From positions 7,104,499-7,168,498 of the forward strand of contig JAQFVV010000012.1 in assembly GCA_028023455.1 (NCBI GenBank): a DNA stretch of 64,000 nt, given 5' to 3'. The notes below the pieces were generated by a model. It ran no database searches and was not told the origin of the DNA. It worked only from the letters and a program-made list of their open reading frames with translations. Position 1 is the first letter of the stretch. Every line of letters begins with the position of its first letter. Source of the DNA: Epiperipatus broadwayi. Taxonomy: Eukaryota > Onychophora > Udeonychophora > Euonychophora > Peripatidae. Positions 37,001-50,250 of this stretch are shown here, piece by piece. The position numbers were made by a program, and so were the translations under genes.

Positions 37001-40000
37001 AAGTAATCACAGTTATCTGTGCAGTGACTGCTGGTAGAAATGTGGAGATATTTCTGAGGGATGGGAGAGAGCAATTTTAACCCTTTTAGTTTTAACTCTG
37101 ACTCCCTTTATGTGCATCTATTGATCGTTAGTTAACTGCCCAGGATGATTTGCGTTTAAACATTCCATTGCGCAGGAGAGCATCTTATAAGAGTCAGGTG
37201 TTTATTAATTTATCGTGGTCATTAATGACATGAACTATGTATATGTTTTGGGTGTTATAAGTATATCATTGCAATCGTTATTTATAATTTTTCTGCTTTG
37301 TCATTATTTTGGGATCTTCGGAATGACCAATCCCACTATTCATCATTCCTCTAAAAGTAGATGTATTTTCCTACTCGGGATCTTCTCCAGGCACCCCCAA
37401 TGAATCAGTGTATGGGAAACATACGGATGAACCATCCCAACACCCATTTGTGCCATTACACTTCTGAGATATGACCTTGGCTATTGTGCAGGCATACTCC
37501 TTTCGCACCAATATGACAAAGCCACTCAAGAGTGTCTTAAACGACAACCTCTCTAGATACAATTGTAAGTGATAACATAATACCGCCTTACTATTATTAT
37601 TATTAAGTTTTCTATTCACCTGCAATGCTCTTTATTAGTCGTAATTGCATGTCATTTGCCATCCATTCGTTTAATTTTAAGTCAGATTATGCATTACAGC
37701 TTTTTTAAGCTGAATAGTTTTGCTCCCACGCATCTGAGTAATCTCCAAAGTATTGCACATTTTTCAAATCACACAACTCAAATTCTTATTCATATATATA
37801 ATGACCAATACAGCTTATTAATGTGAATATATTATAGCTTAGATGAGGATTAAGTTCCAAGATATTTGGTTACCTAATTGACTTATTGATTCTTGGCATA
37901 TTAACTGCACCACAATATCTGAGCAACCGCATGAATGATCCATTGTTCTAGATATGTAATAATTGCACCAACTAACTGTATGTAGTAACACTTTATGTAT
38001 TTATATAAATAGTATGATTTATCGACTCATCTCTAAAGTGCATGATTGCAAATTAAAGTTATAACTCCCAATGCCCAGACATTCTATACAGCTATTTTTG
38101 TTATTACCATATTTAATTGTTTAATAAATTTATATATTATTTTCTATATTCTCACATTTGTTATTCATTGCCCGAATCTCTCATATGACTGTTTAGGTTA
38201 AGTTAAATTATTTCAAATTCAATTAAATATTTTATTGGTATTATTAATTAATTCATTTTAAGTTGCCTTGAATGATATTAAGAATCTGATTATTAATCTA
38301 TTAAATAATAGCATACCCCACTCTATAAGTAAGATATTTTGTGATAATCATTGGCTAATTGTTTAAATATTATCGATTTCCAAGTCTCTTTGCTCACCCT
38401 GTTCTCATTGCTGGAACTGGAGGAAATGAAAGCTTACTAGTATTCTCAAAAGCGTTGTCCATATAGTCAGAGACCCTGGAGCACAGGCAAATAGGTTAGC
38501 ATTTAGTACTGTTCCATACCTGTGTATCTTGCACATTGCTAGATTGCTATAGTTTGCTTGGATTCTAGGTCTTGTTGAATGAACACATGATTTTGACTGG
38601 TACAATATATACACCAAACTTTGCTTAGTGTGCATTGTGTACGATGTTCAAATTGTGCAAACATAATTCAAATATTGCAGGAGAGAGAACTGTTTTACTT
38701 TTGAATATATTACAATAAGTATGTGCTGTATAGAAAATAAATATATCAGTTAATCTGCTATAAAATAAATTTTATTGGTTCAGGGAATGCCTTAACAAAT
38801 TATATTATAACTAACTAATGAAATCACTCAACATCACCAGGCTGTGACTTTCTATTGCTTTATGTCAATCTCCTAAAAAACTAGGGTTCAATCTATTTTA
38901 TTTATAACACCTTATCTGAAGAATGTTGAATGTTATAATTAAAAAAAAAACCTATTTCAATGCTTAAAATTCCAGATCATTCTTTTTTGATTGAATATTT
39001 AATCTATTTAATGTTAGAATTAAAAATAAAGTCCTGAGCTTAGCAAATACTTTTTCCCTAGTGGCAAAGTTGCATCATTGTTATAATCATATTTTGATTT
39101 TATGGTTCATACATTGATAGTCATCTGATCTAGATGACCTTAAAAAAATTATTTACCCTACAGCTAAACACTAGCTATCATCTTGAAAATATTCTAGACT
39201 TGCTTGGAAAATCAGCAGCTACTGAACAAATTTCCACGACAGATGATCACTTTAACCACATGCACTATCAATTCTCTTATTATTTTATCAAAATTAAACT
39301 TAATATAAAAACCTAAAAATATAAAAAATATTTCCACTGTGGTTATTACTAAAGGTAAAGGAAATAGTAATTTTATTAAACTGAGCTAATAAAATTTTTA
39401 ATTTCAAATGTTATTATTCTAAGAGTTGACATCTGATAATGAATTGGGAGAAAAAAATATATGTAAATTGTTAAGTAATATAGCAGAAAAAAAAATTATA
39501 TAGATTTAAAGCTTAAAAAAGATATTAAAAATCTATTGATTGGAAACTTGTTAGAATTTTAAAATTATTCTAAATAAAAGGCAGATTAAAAAGTACAACA
39601 GCCTTTACTTAGTTATTACATAAAAAAGGATTTTTGAAGTCAACTCCATAAGCAAACAGTGAAGAAGAATGAATTTAAAAAATTTTAATTGTGAGGTAAT
39701 GAAGTTTGCCATTTCTTATTTTAGCTCTTGCGAATAGTATGAAATTGCTATTTATTGAGTAAGATACTTAAAAACATAATCCCAACCTGTCTAAACCTAA
39801 AATATTTATAAATTTTTACTAAGCAATCCGTATCATTGATACATTTATATGCACTAGTCAATAGAGTTTATTTTTTCAATAGTAAACATATTATTAATGA
39901 TCTTGTAATAGTTTTTTCATAATGATCACAGAAGTATCAGTGATTAAGGTTATCAAGAATCTTCATAAAGTATATGCTCCACAATCATATATCAAATTCT

Positions 40001-40005
40001 GCTTT
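37001..40005. other. Apparently unique sequence
   Basis: 37020-37620 and 38400-38650 are less AT-rich and show no recognisable transposon words. The 84-codon minus frame 37371-37625 and 76-codon minus frame 38405-38635 have no motif I know. A GTAAGT at 37565-37570 could be a splice donor but no convincing upstream exon frame goes with it. Host exons here cannot be excluded. Confidence 0.35.
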
Positions 40006-40009
40006 AAAT

Positions 40010-40569
40010 TTTAAATAGTTTTCTACCAAAGAAGGTTTATTTAAATGGTCGATTAAAAATGAATTTGGAGCCTTCATGTATTTTTTGTAAGATGAAAGAG
40101 TAAACTTTCTTTCACTTGTTTGAAGAATATGCAATATTTAAATTCTTAAAATCAAAAGTATTTCATGCACTATACATAAATTTAAAAAGAGAAATAAACA
40201 ATATTAAAAAAAGAAATCCACATAATGCAATGTTTTTGCGACATGCTCTAAAAACTATATGGACTATAAGGTGTGAAATGATTTTTGAGAAGAAAAAATA
40301 TAATTGGTTTAAAAAAATGTGGTAGTGATTGGAATAACGGCATCAAATACATTCCCAAAAAAAATAATGGAAAAAAAAGTTGGTCTGTCTCATTGTAAAT
40401 TATGGAAATAACATAAAAATTAAAAAATATATTATTTAAAGAAGAAATTTTTAAAATAATATAAATATAAAGATTTGTAATTAAAAATTTATATATAAAT
40501 AATTCTTGTAAAAACGAATATATTTTTTGCTTTTTTTGTTAATAAAGTTTTTACTTAAAAAAAAAAAAA
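40010..40569 (+). mobile_element. LINE 3' end (Tx1/L1-like) with AATAAA and poly(A)
   Basis: Translation from about 40030 reads LPKKVYLNGRLKMNLEPSCI followed by FCKMKE, a stop, then FFHLFEEY. This matches the zinc-binding C-terminal domain of L1/Tx1-type reverse transcriptases (C..C....E...HLF.EC), with the final C replaced by Y. The frame 40116-40325 then gives the tail with an IWTIRCEMIFEKKKYNW segment typical of this domain's end. AATAAA at 40541-40546 is followed within about 12 bases by a poly(A) of 13. The copy is 5'-truncated and has lost one cysteine and gained a stop. Confidence 0.75.
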
Positions 40570-41740
40570 TTACATTTGATGGATTTTTTTTTTACCTGAA
40601 ATTTATTAGTAATGTTTGTATTTATCTTCAAAGTGTAAATGTAGAAACTTTTAAATTTAATATTTAAAAGAACATTTATCTGGTCTCTTTTAATTAAAAA
40701 AAATTCTGATATTATAAAAACAAAGGAAATAAATTATAAATGTACCTATTTAAAAGTAACTATAAAGTTACTTAGTGAAAGAATTTTGTTGCATAAATAA
40801 TTATTGAAGCTATATAATTTTAGAGATCTAATTAAAGATCTCTAATTTTAGTGAATTATCTGATCGGAAAGAATTAGGTTTTATTAGAAATTAGTATTTC
40901 CAACTGATTAGTTAATAAGTTTGATCAAGTTATAATTAAAAAGTAAGAAAAATTAACTAATTAAAAGAATTTGAAAAATTAATTAACAACAAAAGTGATC
41001 TCAGACAATGGATGGTAAAGATATAAAAGCTACAAATGTCCTGTTGATTTATTTTTCTGACAAATCTTGCTGTCAGAAATCTACAGAGTTTTGCTAAATT
41101 TTTTTGTTAAGAGACCACAATTTAAATCTGCAGTGAATTCAGAAGCACTCTGTTAAGCATTCTCTTGCTGGTTTGTTATACAAAATTTCCTATTCATCAA
41201 TCAGGAATGTATAGAAATATTTGTGAACATCTTAACTTTACCATGCACTGCTAAACCACAGAGGGATGTTCTTTCAGTATTTACCCCAATGTCTTTTGCA
41301 TATGATGCCTGACATTTTGTGAAAGCCTTTGACTATCATTGCAGAGATATATGCCTGTAATTATAAAAATTACTGCTGAACAAGGCCCAAAATATGTGTT
41401 GCCTGGGAAAAGAGGAGCAACCAGCTGCCAAAGGAAGTAAGGAATGAATTTAGGAACTTCATCTCATTAAAAAAACAGGAATGCACTCCATAAATAAAGT
41501 TATAACAAAAACTTAGATAAATATAATAACAAATTCAATATCTAGACAAACTTTTATTCTTTTGCAAACTTTATAACTAAAAACAATTGGGTTTTATCCT
41601 ATTTAGAAATAGATTAACCCCTAGCAAAGAATGCTATAATTAATCTAATTTGATTCACTTTTATTTTGATTATTATGTTATTTATTTTTTTGTAAATAAA
41701 CACATTATTTTAATTTATTAATTTTGGCTTAGTTCTCTCT
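40570..41740. other. Non-coding stretch
   Basis: Nothing recognised in 40570-41000. 41000-41470 is less AT-rich and may be an unrecognised repeat or unique DNA. CTCTAATTTTAGTGAATT-type words only. Confidence 0.45.
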
Positions 41741-41744
41741 CCAT

Positions 41745-42214
41745 TATCATCATCATCAACCATTATCAATCCACTGCAGGATGAAGGTCTCTCCAAGTTT
41801 AATCCATCTTCTTCAATCTTTAGCTTCTCTTCTCCACATTACCCCTGCACACTTTCTTATTTCATCCATCCATCTCACATGTGGTCTCTTTCTGGGTCTT
41901 TTACAATCTCTTGGAATCCAGTTTAAACTTTCAATTGTCCATCTATTATCATCTCTTCTAGCAATATGTCCAGCCCAACTCTACTTCAATCTTTTAGCTT
42001 TTTTAATGAGATCAGTAACACCTGTTTGTTCTCTTACCCATACATTGCATTTTCGATCTCTTTTTGTTACTCCCAACATACATCTCTCCATATTTATTTG
42101 AGTGGTCTGAAGTATCTGTATTGCTCTTCTATTAAGTGTCCAAGTCTCAGATCCATAAATAAGAACTGGTAAAACACATTTGTTAAAAACTCTCCATACT
42201 TCACCATATAACAT
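41745..42214 (-). pseudogene. RTE-type LINE 3' end: reverse transcriptase C-terminus
   Basis: The minus-strand frame 41981-42214 contains CVLPVLIYGSETWTLNRRA, LQTTQINMERCMLGVTKRDR and RxQTGVTDLI, classic for the C-terminal part of RTE-clade LINE reverse transcriptases. After one stop (a W-to-stop change in the LK-SWAGHIARR segment) it continues to about 41755 with RRDDNRWTIESLNWIPRDCK, RKRPHVRWMDEI and a final DWRRWIKL. It ends in GATGATGATGAT (ATCATCATCATC at 41747-41758 plus strand), the expected RTE-type simple-repeat tail. It is 5'-truncated, but this is the best-preserved LINE coding piece in the window. Confidence 0.9.
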
Positions 42215-42780
42215 TTAATTACCATACATTATTGTTAAGTTAATTTAAAATCAGATATATATGTGCATTGTAAATATACTTCGTTTGTCAGTCTAATTTG
42301 AGTCAGTTTCCTGCTCTTTCTGCTAGACAGGTAACTCAAACACTGGAATCATTTTAAAACTCTTCTTTTGTTGATATTCTAGTCAGTCTTAAATGGTGGC
42401 ATTCAGAAATCATCCCATTAAACATAAAATATCCACAGAAGAGGTGTTTTCTTTTTGCAACCATAGAGTGACTGCAACAGTCTGGATATATGGCTGTGGG
42501 ACAAATATTTTATACCAACCTGGTCTGACTATTCGTATGGCTAATATGTAAAAATATTAACCAACTTATTCCCCTGCTTGGGATAACAGACTGCAAATAT
42601 ATAGCTGTTAATTTAATTAAGGTCATGCTAATGTTATTAGCATATTTCTGTTACAATATATATTATACCGATTACTTAGGATAATCATATGTTTTAGGAA
42701 TGTGTATAATGGAATAGAAATTTGAAATCTATATCTCTGTATATTATAATGATATTAGCTGGTATCTATAATTTAAATTT
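42215..42780. other. Non-coding stretch between LINE and LTR element
   Basis: No recognisable feature. Confidence 0.5.
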
Positions 42781-44443
42781 TGTTTTACAATCTCTGACAT
42801 AATGAAACTGCAATTACTTGTAATAAAATAAATAATTATCAAAGTATTTTACTTAACAGAGAAATCACAGTTATATTTCCTGATTACCTCTATCTTACCA
42901 GACTGAAAACCATTAACATGATTGGAAATAATCAACATGATGTTTGAGAGAGATCACCTTCTCCCTCTCAAGAAACAGCTTTTATTCAGACACCATTATT
43001 AAGTTAGTCATCAAACTATACTTGATACAGGAGTTGAAATGTTTCCCCAAAATGATTATTCTCAAGCATTTACCAAATGTCAAATTATGTTTTTAAACTT
43101 TTGTCAGTTTAAAATATTACTTAAGATATAAAGCTAATTACCACAAAAAAAAAAATGTGTGAAATAAAATTTGTGAGACATTTAAAAAGCATTTAATAAC
43201 AACTGATATGATTAAAATTTGACATTCCTTTCCTATGAAATCTCTATAATTATTTTCAATAATAAGTAAACAAGTAAAGAAAAATATTATAAAACAATAA
43301 TGAAAAAAAAAATTATACAATTAAAATTAAAATCAAATAATACAAGATAAAAAATAGTTATAGTTTTTCATTTTATATTGAGAAGGACCTTAATTAATTA
43401 AGTAATATGTATTAATTATATAAAATAACTTACTGATATTTTACTACAGTCATTTTCAGTTGTTGATATTTTTTAAATAAATTTATTATTTTCTGTTTTG
43501 ATTTTCTAGAATTTTTCTTAGTTCATGAATGGCCTTATATTAGATGAGTTCGTCACTTTTTCTGATTCAGAATCAGTTTTTTTAAGAATTGTCTGAGATA
43601 ATTAGCAAATGAATACAATTTATGTTTAATCCTTGGTTGAATTCCAGGAATATAAATATTTACACTAGCATTCAGTACATAGTGCAATTAGCAATGATGG
43701 CAGATGTACAAAGAAGTTTAGTCACACTTATTGAATATTTTCAAACTGCATTTTAGGCTTTCTATGTTTTTAGCAATTGGAAATGAATTTTTAATGTTCA
43801 GTGTCAGTTATTTTGCAGTTTATCAATTTTGTCACTCCAAATTCATAATGATTTAAGACTACTCAGTTATCCTACTAAGGATCAGTTTTGTTTAAGGCAG
43901 AAAAATATAATGAAATAAAAATTGCTTGACCCAGTTTTATGTAAGCTATTTATTTTGCTGTCATTATATTTAAAAAAACAGCATAGAAGTTAAATTTACA
44001 TCCAATCTGCAATTATAATTATCTCTGGGTCATCATATTCTACTTTTCTTCTATGGTTTTAAATTTCCAGCTTAAATTTTAGTTGTAGAATAAAAATAAA
44101 ATAATTAAAAAAATAGTATACATTTTGTATTTATATTTTTTATTTCTTATAAATACACAGAATACAAAATATAATCTTGTTTAATAATGTAACATATACT
44201 TTACAATAAAATATTAACTTTAATTGAACTTATGATTTTGTTAATTACATAACACTTGCTAAATAAAAATTTATTAATTTATTAATTTTTTTTGTTATAA
44301 CTTCAGTCAATTGTGAGGACAGAATGTTAATTATTAATATTAGTAATTAACTAAAATTATTTTTGTGATTTTCATTTTATCCCCATATTTTTCATTTTAT
44401 CTCCCAATACATATATGTTAATAGCCATTGTGCAGCTAGATGC
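42781..44443 (-). mobile_element. 3' LTR of a degraded Ty3/gypsy element
   Basis: This ~1.66-kb segment aligns colinearly with 50813-56376 once three insertions there are removed. Shared words include AATAATTATCAAA, TACAATTAAAA, GTATTAATT, CTAAATAAAAATTTAT, TTATAACTTCAGT and GTCATTGTGCAG-like ends. It begins TGTTTTACA on the plus strand. The exact outer edge and the target duplication are not secure. It has the same direction as its partner and lies on the other side of a pol region, as LTRs must. Divergence from the partner is heavy, so the insertion is old. Confidence 0.7.
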
Positions 44444-45049
44444 CATAATACCTTCTCAATGAAGAACTCAGTAGTCAATATACTACTTATCAGACTTTTG
44501 TCATTTAGTTGAACTGCCTCTTTAGTCACAGCCAATGTCTTTTGGACTTACAAGCTGGATTTTTTACATATCCATAGCTGAGTTTCCTCAATTATCATTA
44601 ATTATGGTTGATTTTTTACTTGAATGGCTTTTGTAAATGGGCATCATATGTATTGTTCTCATGCTTTCAATTTGTAATATGAAATCACTCTGGCTATTTT
44701 GCTTGGCAGTTTGGAACTCTTTAAACATGTACTTCTCATGCTGACTAACTGATAATATTCCCATCTTTATTTTTTCTTGAAATACACGAGAGAAAGAATG
44801 TTTTGTTTTTCATCAGTGCTTTTTTATGTTTTAACTGATATGTTTTGATTGATCTACCTCAGTATCAATATGCTCTTGAATAATGAGTAATTTGATTTTA
44901 TATAATATAGGTACCTGATGTCAAAAATAGAGTCCAATTAACATAGTTGACCAGCTATCCATAGTAATTAGTAAGTGGATACACCATGAATAACACACCC
45001 CAATATTGCATAATGCATATAAATAGGTTAGATTATAGTCCCTATATGT

Positions 45050-45394
45050 CTAATTTTGCTTTTCTCCACCTATTTTTGCCATCTTGATGATACAAACAGG
45101 ATTCCATGGTCTGGTGCAATTACTGCTGGTTTCCCCTTCACAACAAAATTCTAGAACTCTAAAGACATGAATAGTATTTTGGGTGTTAGCTTGTATTACA
45201 AGATATGCCATAATGGACTTTATAAATACTTTATATGCTACCAACAAGTATCTTAACTTTTTAAATGGGAGAGCAATATCTTTCAATAAATCCATGGACA
45301 ATACCTCAGCTGGACTTTGGGGAACTACAGGGTTCACTGACTCTGCATAAGACTTAAATGATTTGGTTCTTTGGCATACCATGTATATATTCAA
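45050..45394 (-). pseudogene. Ty3/gypsy integrase fragment
   Basis: The open frame shows VCQRTK near its start, then PAEVLSMDLLKDIALPF and YLLVAYKVFIKSIMAY. These correspond to the end of the zinc-binding region (C..CQ..K) and the start of the catalytic core (W..D..G.....Y.LV..D.FSK....), which joins element DNA to the host chromosome. The first catalytic aspartate may be the D of SMDLLK. The second aspartate region is decayed (RPWNPVCII where a D.G..F pattern is expected) and the glutamate is not seen. The annotated start is simply the first M in the frame. Confidence 0.75.
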
Positions 45395-45659
45395 TATGGC
45401 ACAATATTAGCATGCATTCTTGGTTAATAGGATCAACTGTTCAATGTGTTCAATGTTTCCTGCTCAATAATGTCCTTACAGGCAGTGTGTATATATGATT
45501 AATTGATTATGTATGCTTTTAGGTACCACAATACATGATTGATCTTTATTGACATCCACTTGATATTGAAGAAACCCTCTTTTATTTGTTGCCTTTCTGA
45601 TGATCTCTTTAGGAAATCATCCTTTGTTATTCTTTTATTTGATTTATCCTTCAATTTTT

Positions 45660-45965
45660 TTTATTTCACCATTGTCTCTATATTCTCTCTGCTTGTTTTC
45701 ACTGATTCATCTACAGCTAGCCCTATAGTTGTTTGATAAACATCATCACCCCTGAAATGATATTGACAAAGTAGAATAGGGTGGCTACCCCTGAAGATAC
45801 AGACTTCATCAAAGCAATCAGCTATTAATCTTGTAGTATGGTTAAGATATTTTAGGCTCTTGTGATCTGTAATAAAAAATATTTCAGACTTTCGAGTAAA
45901 TTGACAAAACATCTGGAAAACCTGGACAATGGCCAAAGCCTCTTTTTCAGTGACTGTGTAATTAA
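45660..45965 (-). pseudogene. Ty3/gypsy RNase H fragment
   Basis: The frame contains KEALAIVQVFQMFCQF (extending slightly upstream of the first M) and FFITDHKSLKYL. These match the E.E.LA.V.A...FR.Y and F.V.TDH..L..L motifs of the RNase H domain that follows the reverse transcriptase in Ty3/gypsy elements. The E and D that bind metal in these motifs are present. The rest of the domain is frame-shifted. Confidence 0.8.
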
Positions 45966-46289
45966 GTTTGGAGCCTTTCAGTTGCCTACTAATAAAATAG
46001 AAAACACCTAGATGGTCACCTAGACCTGAAACAATGCCATTCCAAGACTACAACAATCACTATCAGACTTTTACTATAAAAGGTTTTTTTTTTAAATCAG
46101 GGTATACCAGCATTATTTGTTCTAAAAGTTTATCATTAATCTACTCAAAGTTTTTAGTATGCTTCAGTGCCCAAATCCATGGAGCATCTTTTTATAATAA
46201 CTTCAGTAGTAATTCCATATCAATTGTAAAGTTACATAACCCCAGAAAAAAAAAAGTTTTTTGGTCCTGGTTGTGGGGACATTTCTTAT

Positions 46290-46770
46290 GGCTTAGATTT
46301 TCTCAGGATGAGACTTGTCCCAGAAAATTAACTTCTGTAACCATGCACTCTTTTTTGAATTTATTTTAATGCCTTTGGTTTCACACTCTTGGAAAAATAA
46401 CTCCAGATGCTGAATATGTTCATCCATACTGCATGAAGCAATGGCCAAAATATCAATATACATAGTGATCAAATCTTTTATAGCTAAAGATAGCACCTGT
46501 GTAAATACTTCAAAAACCTATTCCACTATTTTTTAAACCCAAGGGGATTCTATTAAATTAATATGAATACTTGTTAATTTGAATGTAGTTTATTGATGAT
46601 CTTTGGGATGCACTTTGATCTGTAATTAATTGACTGTTAAATCCAATATGATAAAATTTCCTTTAAACTATATTAGTGAAAGTATATTGCTGTCTGGTGC
46701 TGTAATCTAGTTTTTGTCTCACATCTAAACAATATCTAATGGACCTATCTTTTTTTTTAGTTTTACAAAG
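46290..46770 (-). pseudogene. Ty3/gypsy reverse transcriptase fragment
   Basis: Starting near 46750, IRYCLDVRQKLDYSTR matches the R.C.DYR.LN..T box. Further on IPLGLKNS matches MPFGL.NAP, and the frame 46293-46496 gives MYIDILAIASCSMDEHIQHL, then GIKINSKKS. This is the catalytic box region (Y.DD.L..S.....H..HL) with the second aspartate replaced (YIDI), so polymerase activity is lost in this copy. Intervening stops confirm a pseudogene. Confidence 0.8.
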
Positions 46771-47849
46771 AAATCATTGAATAATAAAAAGTATTTACAA
46801 CCCCCCTCCCCCATTTTCTAATATTTGGAGCAACTGCTTACTGATAGGCAACAGGATATGATCAGATTCTGTACAGTTAGTCATCCATCACCTTATTCTG
46901 GTGTTTATTTTCTTTTTTAAGTCCTGGGATACTAGAAAAATTTGATCTGTATCAATCAAGGATATATTGAAACCTGACATTCATTTTGATAAATGAGAAC
47001 TCCTTAATTGTTACAACTGTTTTCTACCATTGAGTATTATTTTGCAGCTAATATCTCTGTTAATTAACATAAATTTTAAGCCAGAAATTCATAGATTTAC
47101 CCTCACAAGTTATCTGATATTTTATTATTGATGAGGCAGCTAGTGTTATACATGAAATGAGACCCCAGGATGACTTTATGAACAAACCTTTTTAAATTGT
47201 ATTTGTTTTCCTATTCATATCTGCACCAAAATTTGCTTAGAAATCAAGTGAACCCTTTTGCTATTTATCAACATGACTTGCATAGGTCTTCAATGGTAGG
47301 ATCTAAACATAAAGATTCATGTGGTTAATATGCTCACACACAGCTTCAGATATTATTATTTGACTGCATAAATCAAATAATGAATTTATACTGATCCTCT
47401 TGGACCATATCCAAATTTTGAGGCAAATCTAAAATGAAAATTGCATATTTTTTATCCCAGTCACATATTTATTTATTTACTTCATTATTAGTCCTTAAAT
47501 TATTTACTTCTTGATTATTATTCCTATTCTACAATTGATTTATCTGTATTTTACTTGGCCATTGAAGTGAGGAACTTATTATCAAGATACTTATGTTATT
47601 AATGCCTTGCACTTTTGAGACATTGGTACAAATTTGATGTTTGTGTGACTGGTGTGAGGTCATAATGAACAATAGTCACCTCTGTCATATGGATGATCAC
47701 TCATTATGTTTGATCCATTCCTATTCTGTCAGATAATGCAGGTTTTTTCTGGACTATCTGTCAACCTTCTCTTTTCTGGACTGTCTGTCAATCTTCTCTT
47801 TTATAATATCATAGTAAAGATTATCTTTTTTTTTTTTTAGCTTTTATTA

Positions 47850-50250
47850 AATTTATGTGAGAGTCATTTTTCTTGTATTGAAACTTACTATGGGTTTTAA
47901 AACCTGTCTCTTTTTCTTCATATGCAGGCTTTCTGCTGTTAAAATATCAAGTATACCAAAAACTTGTTCAAATGTTTTCCTGCCAATACAATGTCTGCTC
48001 TATATGACTCAGAAAGTTATGTTTCCACTATCCAAATTATTTGGTTTTCAGATAATAAGATTGATAATTAAAGCCTTAAGTTGGCCATTTTCACTTAAAA
48101 AGTGGAATGTATGATTTGTCAGGATAACATCTCTCCTGGAATATCTGGTGCTTAATGCCCTCTTGGCAGTCTTTATTCCAATAACAATTTAATACTAATT
48201 AATTAAATTTATGAAAACTATCAGACTTATTAAATAGATAGTCCTATCAAAGTTGGGATATCCCCTGCAGATGGCTACATGCTGTAGCAAGCTTTGTTTC
48301 CTCCATTATGGGAACTAAAGTAAGTTTCTAAATTGCCAAGTTATTCTATAAGAGTTTTACCAATAAGGTCTAAAAAAATTTAATTTAAAAAAAAATTGAT
48401 TCACAGTGCTAAGTGATTTAGTTATATTCATTAGGCTCTAGTCTTGCTCTTTTATCCTCATGTTCAGGTTGAGTATTATTTATTTCTATCTTAAGATCGT
48501 TCTTATCCAATGTATCATTTCTTTGATCAACTACTCGCATCTGTAATTTGGCTCCTAATTCATGTTCATCTTGCTCTGCTTCTTAGTTCACCTTTTTAAT
48601 CTGAAGTATTTCTAGCTGTTATATAAACTTGTCTACTTTCTGTTGTACTTTTACCAATGTTTCACAGTTTCATTCCACATTATTTTTACAGTATCATTCC
48701 ACATTATTTTTACAGTATCCTGGAGTCCATTCACTTTTTTCATCATTCTTGTTTTTATTCCACTTCACTGCCTCACTGATGTCTTTTTTTCTCAGTAATG
48801 AAAGCTTTCATTCATCAAAAAAACAAAACAAAATACACAACAGTTAAAAAAAGGTTTGCAAAGAGATGATTACATGGCAAAATGAAATTCAAGTACAATA
48901 TGGTGAAGGGGAAGGGAATACATATGAAATGAGAAGAGGATATGGAAAGGGTGTGCAGTCCAGGCAAAGAAGAGTTTTTAGTAAGGAGCAATGTTGATAG
49001 GCTTGGTTGCCCTGGTGAACTGATAGGAGGATTCATGTGTGACATTAACTTTGGAGGAATTGCTATATGTTAAGTCTTTAGAGGTTTCAGGGATGGATGA
49101 AAAGATTTCTGAGTTATTCTTAGAGGCAATAGGCTGATTTTTGTCTTTTGTAGATGGGGAATTTTAGTTTTTCCCATTGTACTTGGAGTGGTGTTAAGAT
49201 TGTTCATGTTGTTATTTTTGAGTTGCTTTTTACCTTTGATAGAGCAAACCACAGTCTGAAAAGAGGAGAATCCAGAGGGCAAGAAGATGGAGACTTTGAA
49301 ATAAATTCTTTGGTGATGATGTTTTTAGTTAAGTTTTGTTTGAAATTTGATTTGGATAAAATTTGGGTAATTTTGAAGGTTTTAGTTCATATAGTTTAAG
49401 TCTCTGGGCAGTGGCCATCTTTAAATTGTTTGAAAGAATGAAGAAGTAATATAAAGAAAACAATTTTGAAATGGAAAAATTAAATATATAGATGTGAAAG
49501 CCAAAAAAAACACTGAAAAACTTGTTATTAATAATTTTAGTTGAGTAATGAGAAAATTGAGTGAAATTTTCGGTGTTTAGCTACCCCAGAGGAGGGGGTG
49601 TCTGAAAAAAAAAATAGTTAGAAATGGCCTAAATAACTGGAACAACATGCAAAAAACTTTATAAACAAGTTCTGAGTGACAGGGAAATTGGAGTAGAAGA
49701 AATCTCTAAGAGACTAATCAGGAATAAAACCCTTTATGGTCCATGAAACAGTTGAATTACCCCCCAAATGGGGGGAAATGAGGTAGTTAGTTGCTGATAA
49801 GCACAAGGTAGACAGGGAAATTGTGTTAAAAATGCACTAAAACTGAGATTTAGTAAATGAAAGAGCTTATTAGCAGCAAAAAAAGGCCTTTAAAGGGCCA
49901 AATAAATATAAAAGGCACTTTTCACTGCCGCAAAATCAACTTTTCAAAGCCATTCTGTGAGAGCTGTAAGGAGGTTGACTTGCCAGTAAGAACTCCACCT
50001 ATGCACCAACTTGTCAGTCTTGCTATTTAGATTTACTAAGCCATCACCATTGCTCTTAGATAACTCCCTAATGATAGTATCAATTTCCTCTTTACACTGA
50101 CCTTGCTTATCCTTTATCTTTTTAAATATCTCATCTATTTTATTGACTCTGTTTGGTTAGTTATTAACTATCTCTTCTTGAATTTTTTTTGACATGTCCA
50201 TCACCATAGCATAACTGATACTCTCCTTTGCTATTTCTGGCTTATTTGAA
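47850..50250 (-). pseudogene. Probable gag region of the Ty3/gypsy element
   Basis: No conserved gag motif was recognised, so the call rests on position upstream of the polymerase region and on character. Minus-strand frames at 50000-50250 give MSKKIQEEI, KIDEIFKKIKDKQGQCKEEI and RELSKS, which look coiled-coil. 48430-48720 gives similar charged stretches, and 48815-49282 gives proline- and serine-rich frames. The 27-bp direct duplication at 47747-47800 lies just downstream. It could also contain an unrelated insertion. Confidence 0.4.

Noticed and set aside
41781-42101. 106-codon plus frame and the overlapping 68-codon frame
   Set aside because: Antisense to the RTE LINE C-terminus, which has clear family motifs.
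42781-44443. Simple segmental duplication with 50.8-56.4 kb
   Set aside because: Both copies have the same orientation and bracket gag-pol remnants exactly as LTRs should; the LTR reading is simpler, though not proven.
46034-46369. 111-codon plus frame
   Set aside because: It lies opposite the gypsy reverse transcriptase frame and is its antisense shadow.
49759-49782. CCCCCC-AAAT-GGGGGG hairpin as a terminator
   Set aside because: It lies inside the gypsy interior with no transcription unit to terminate; kept only as a local curiosity.
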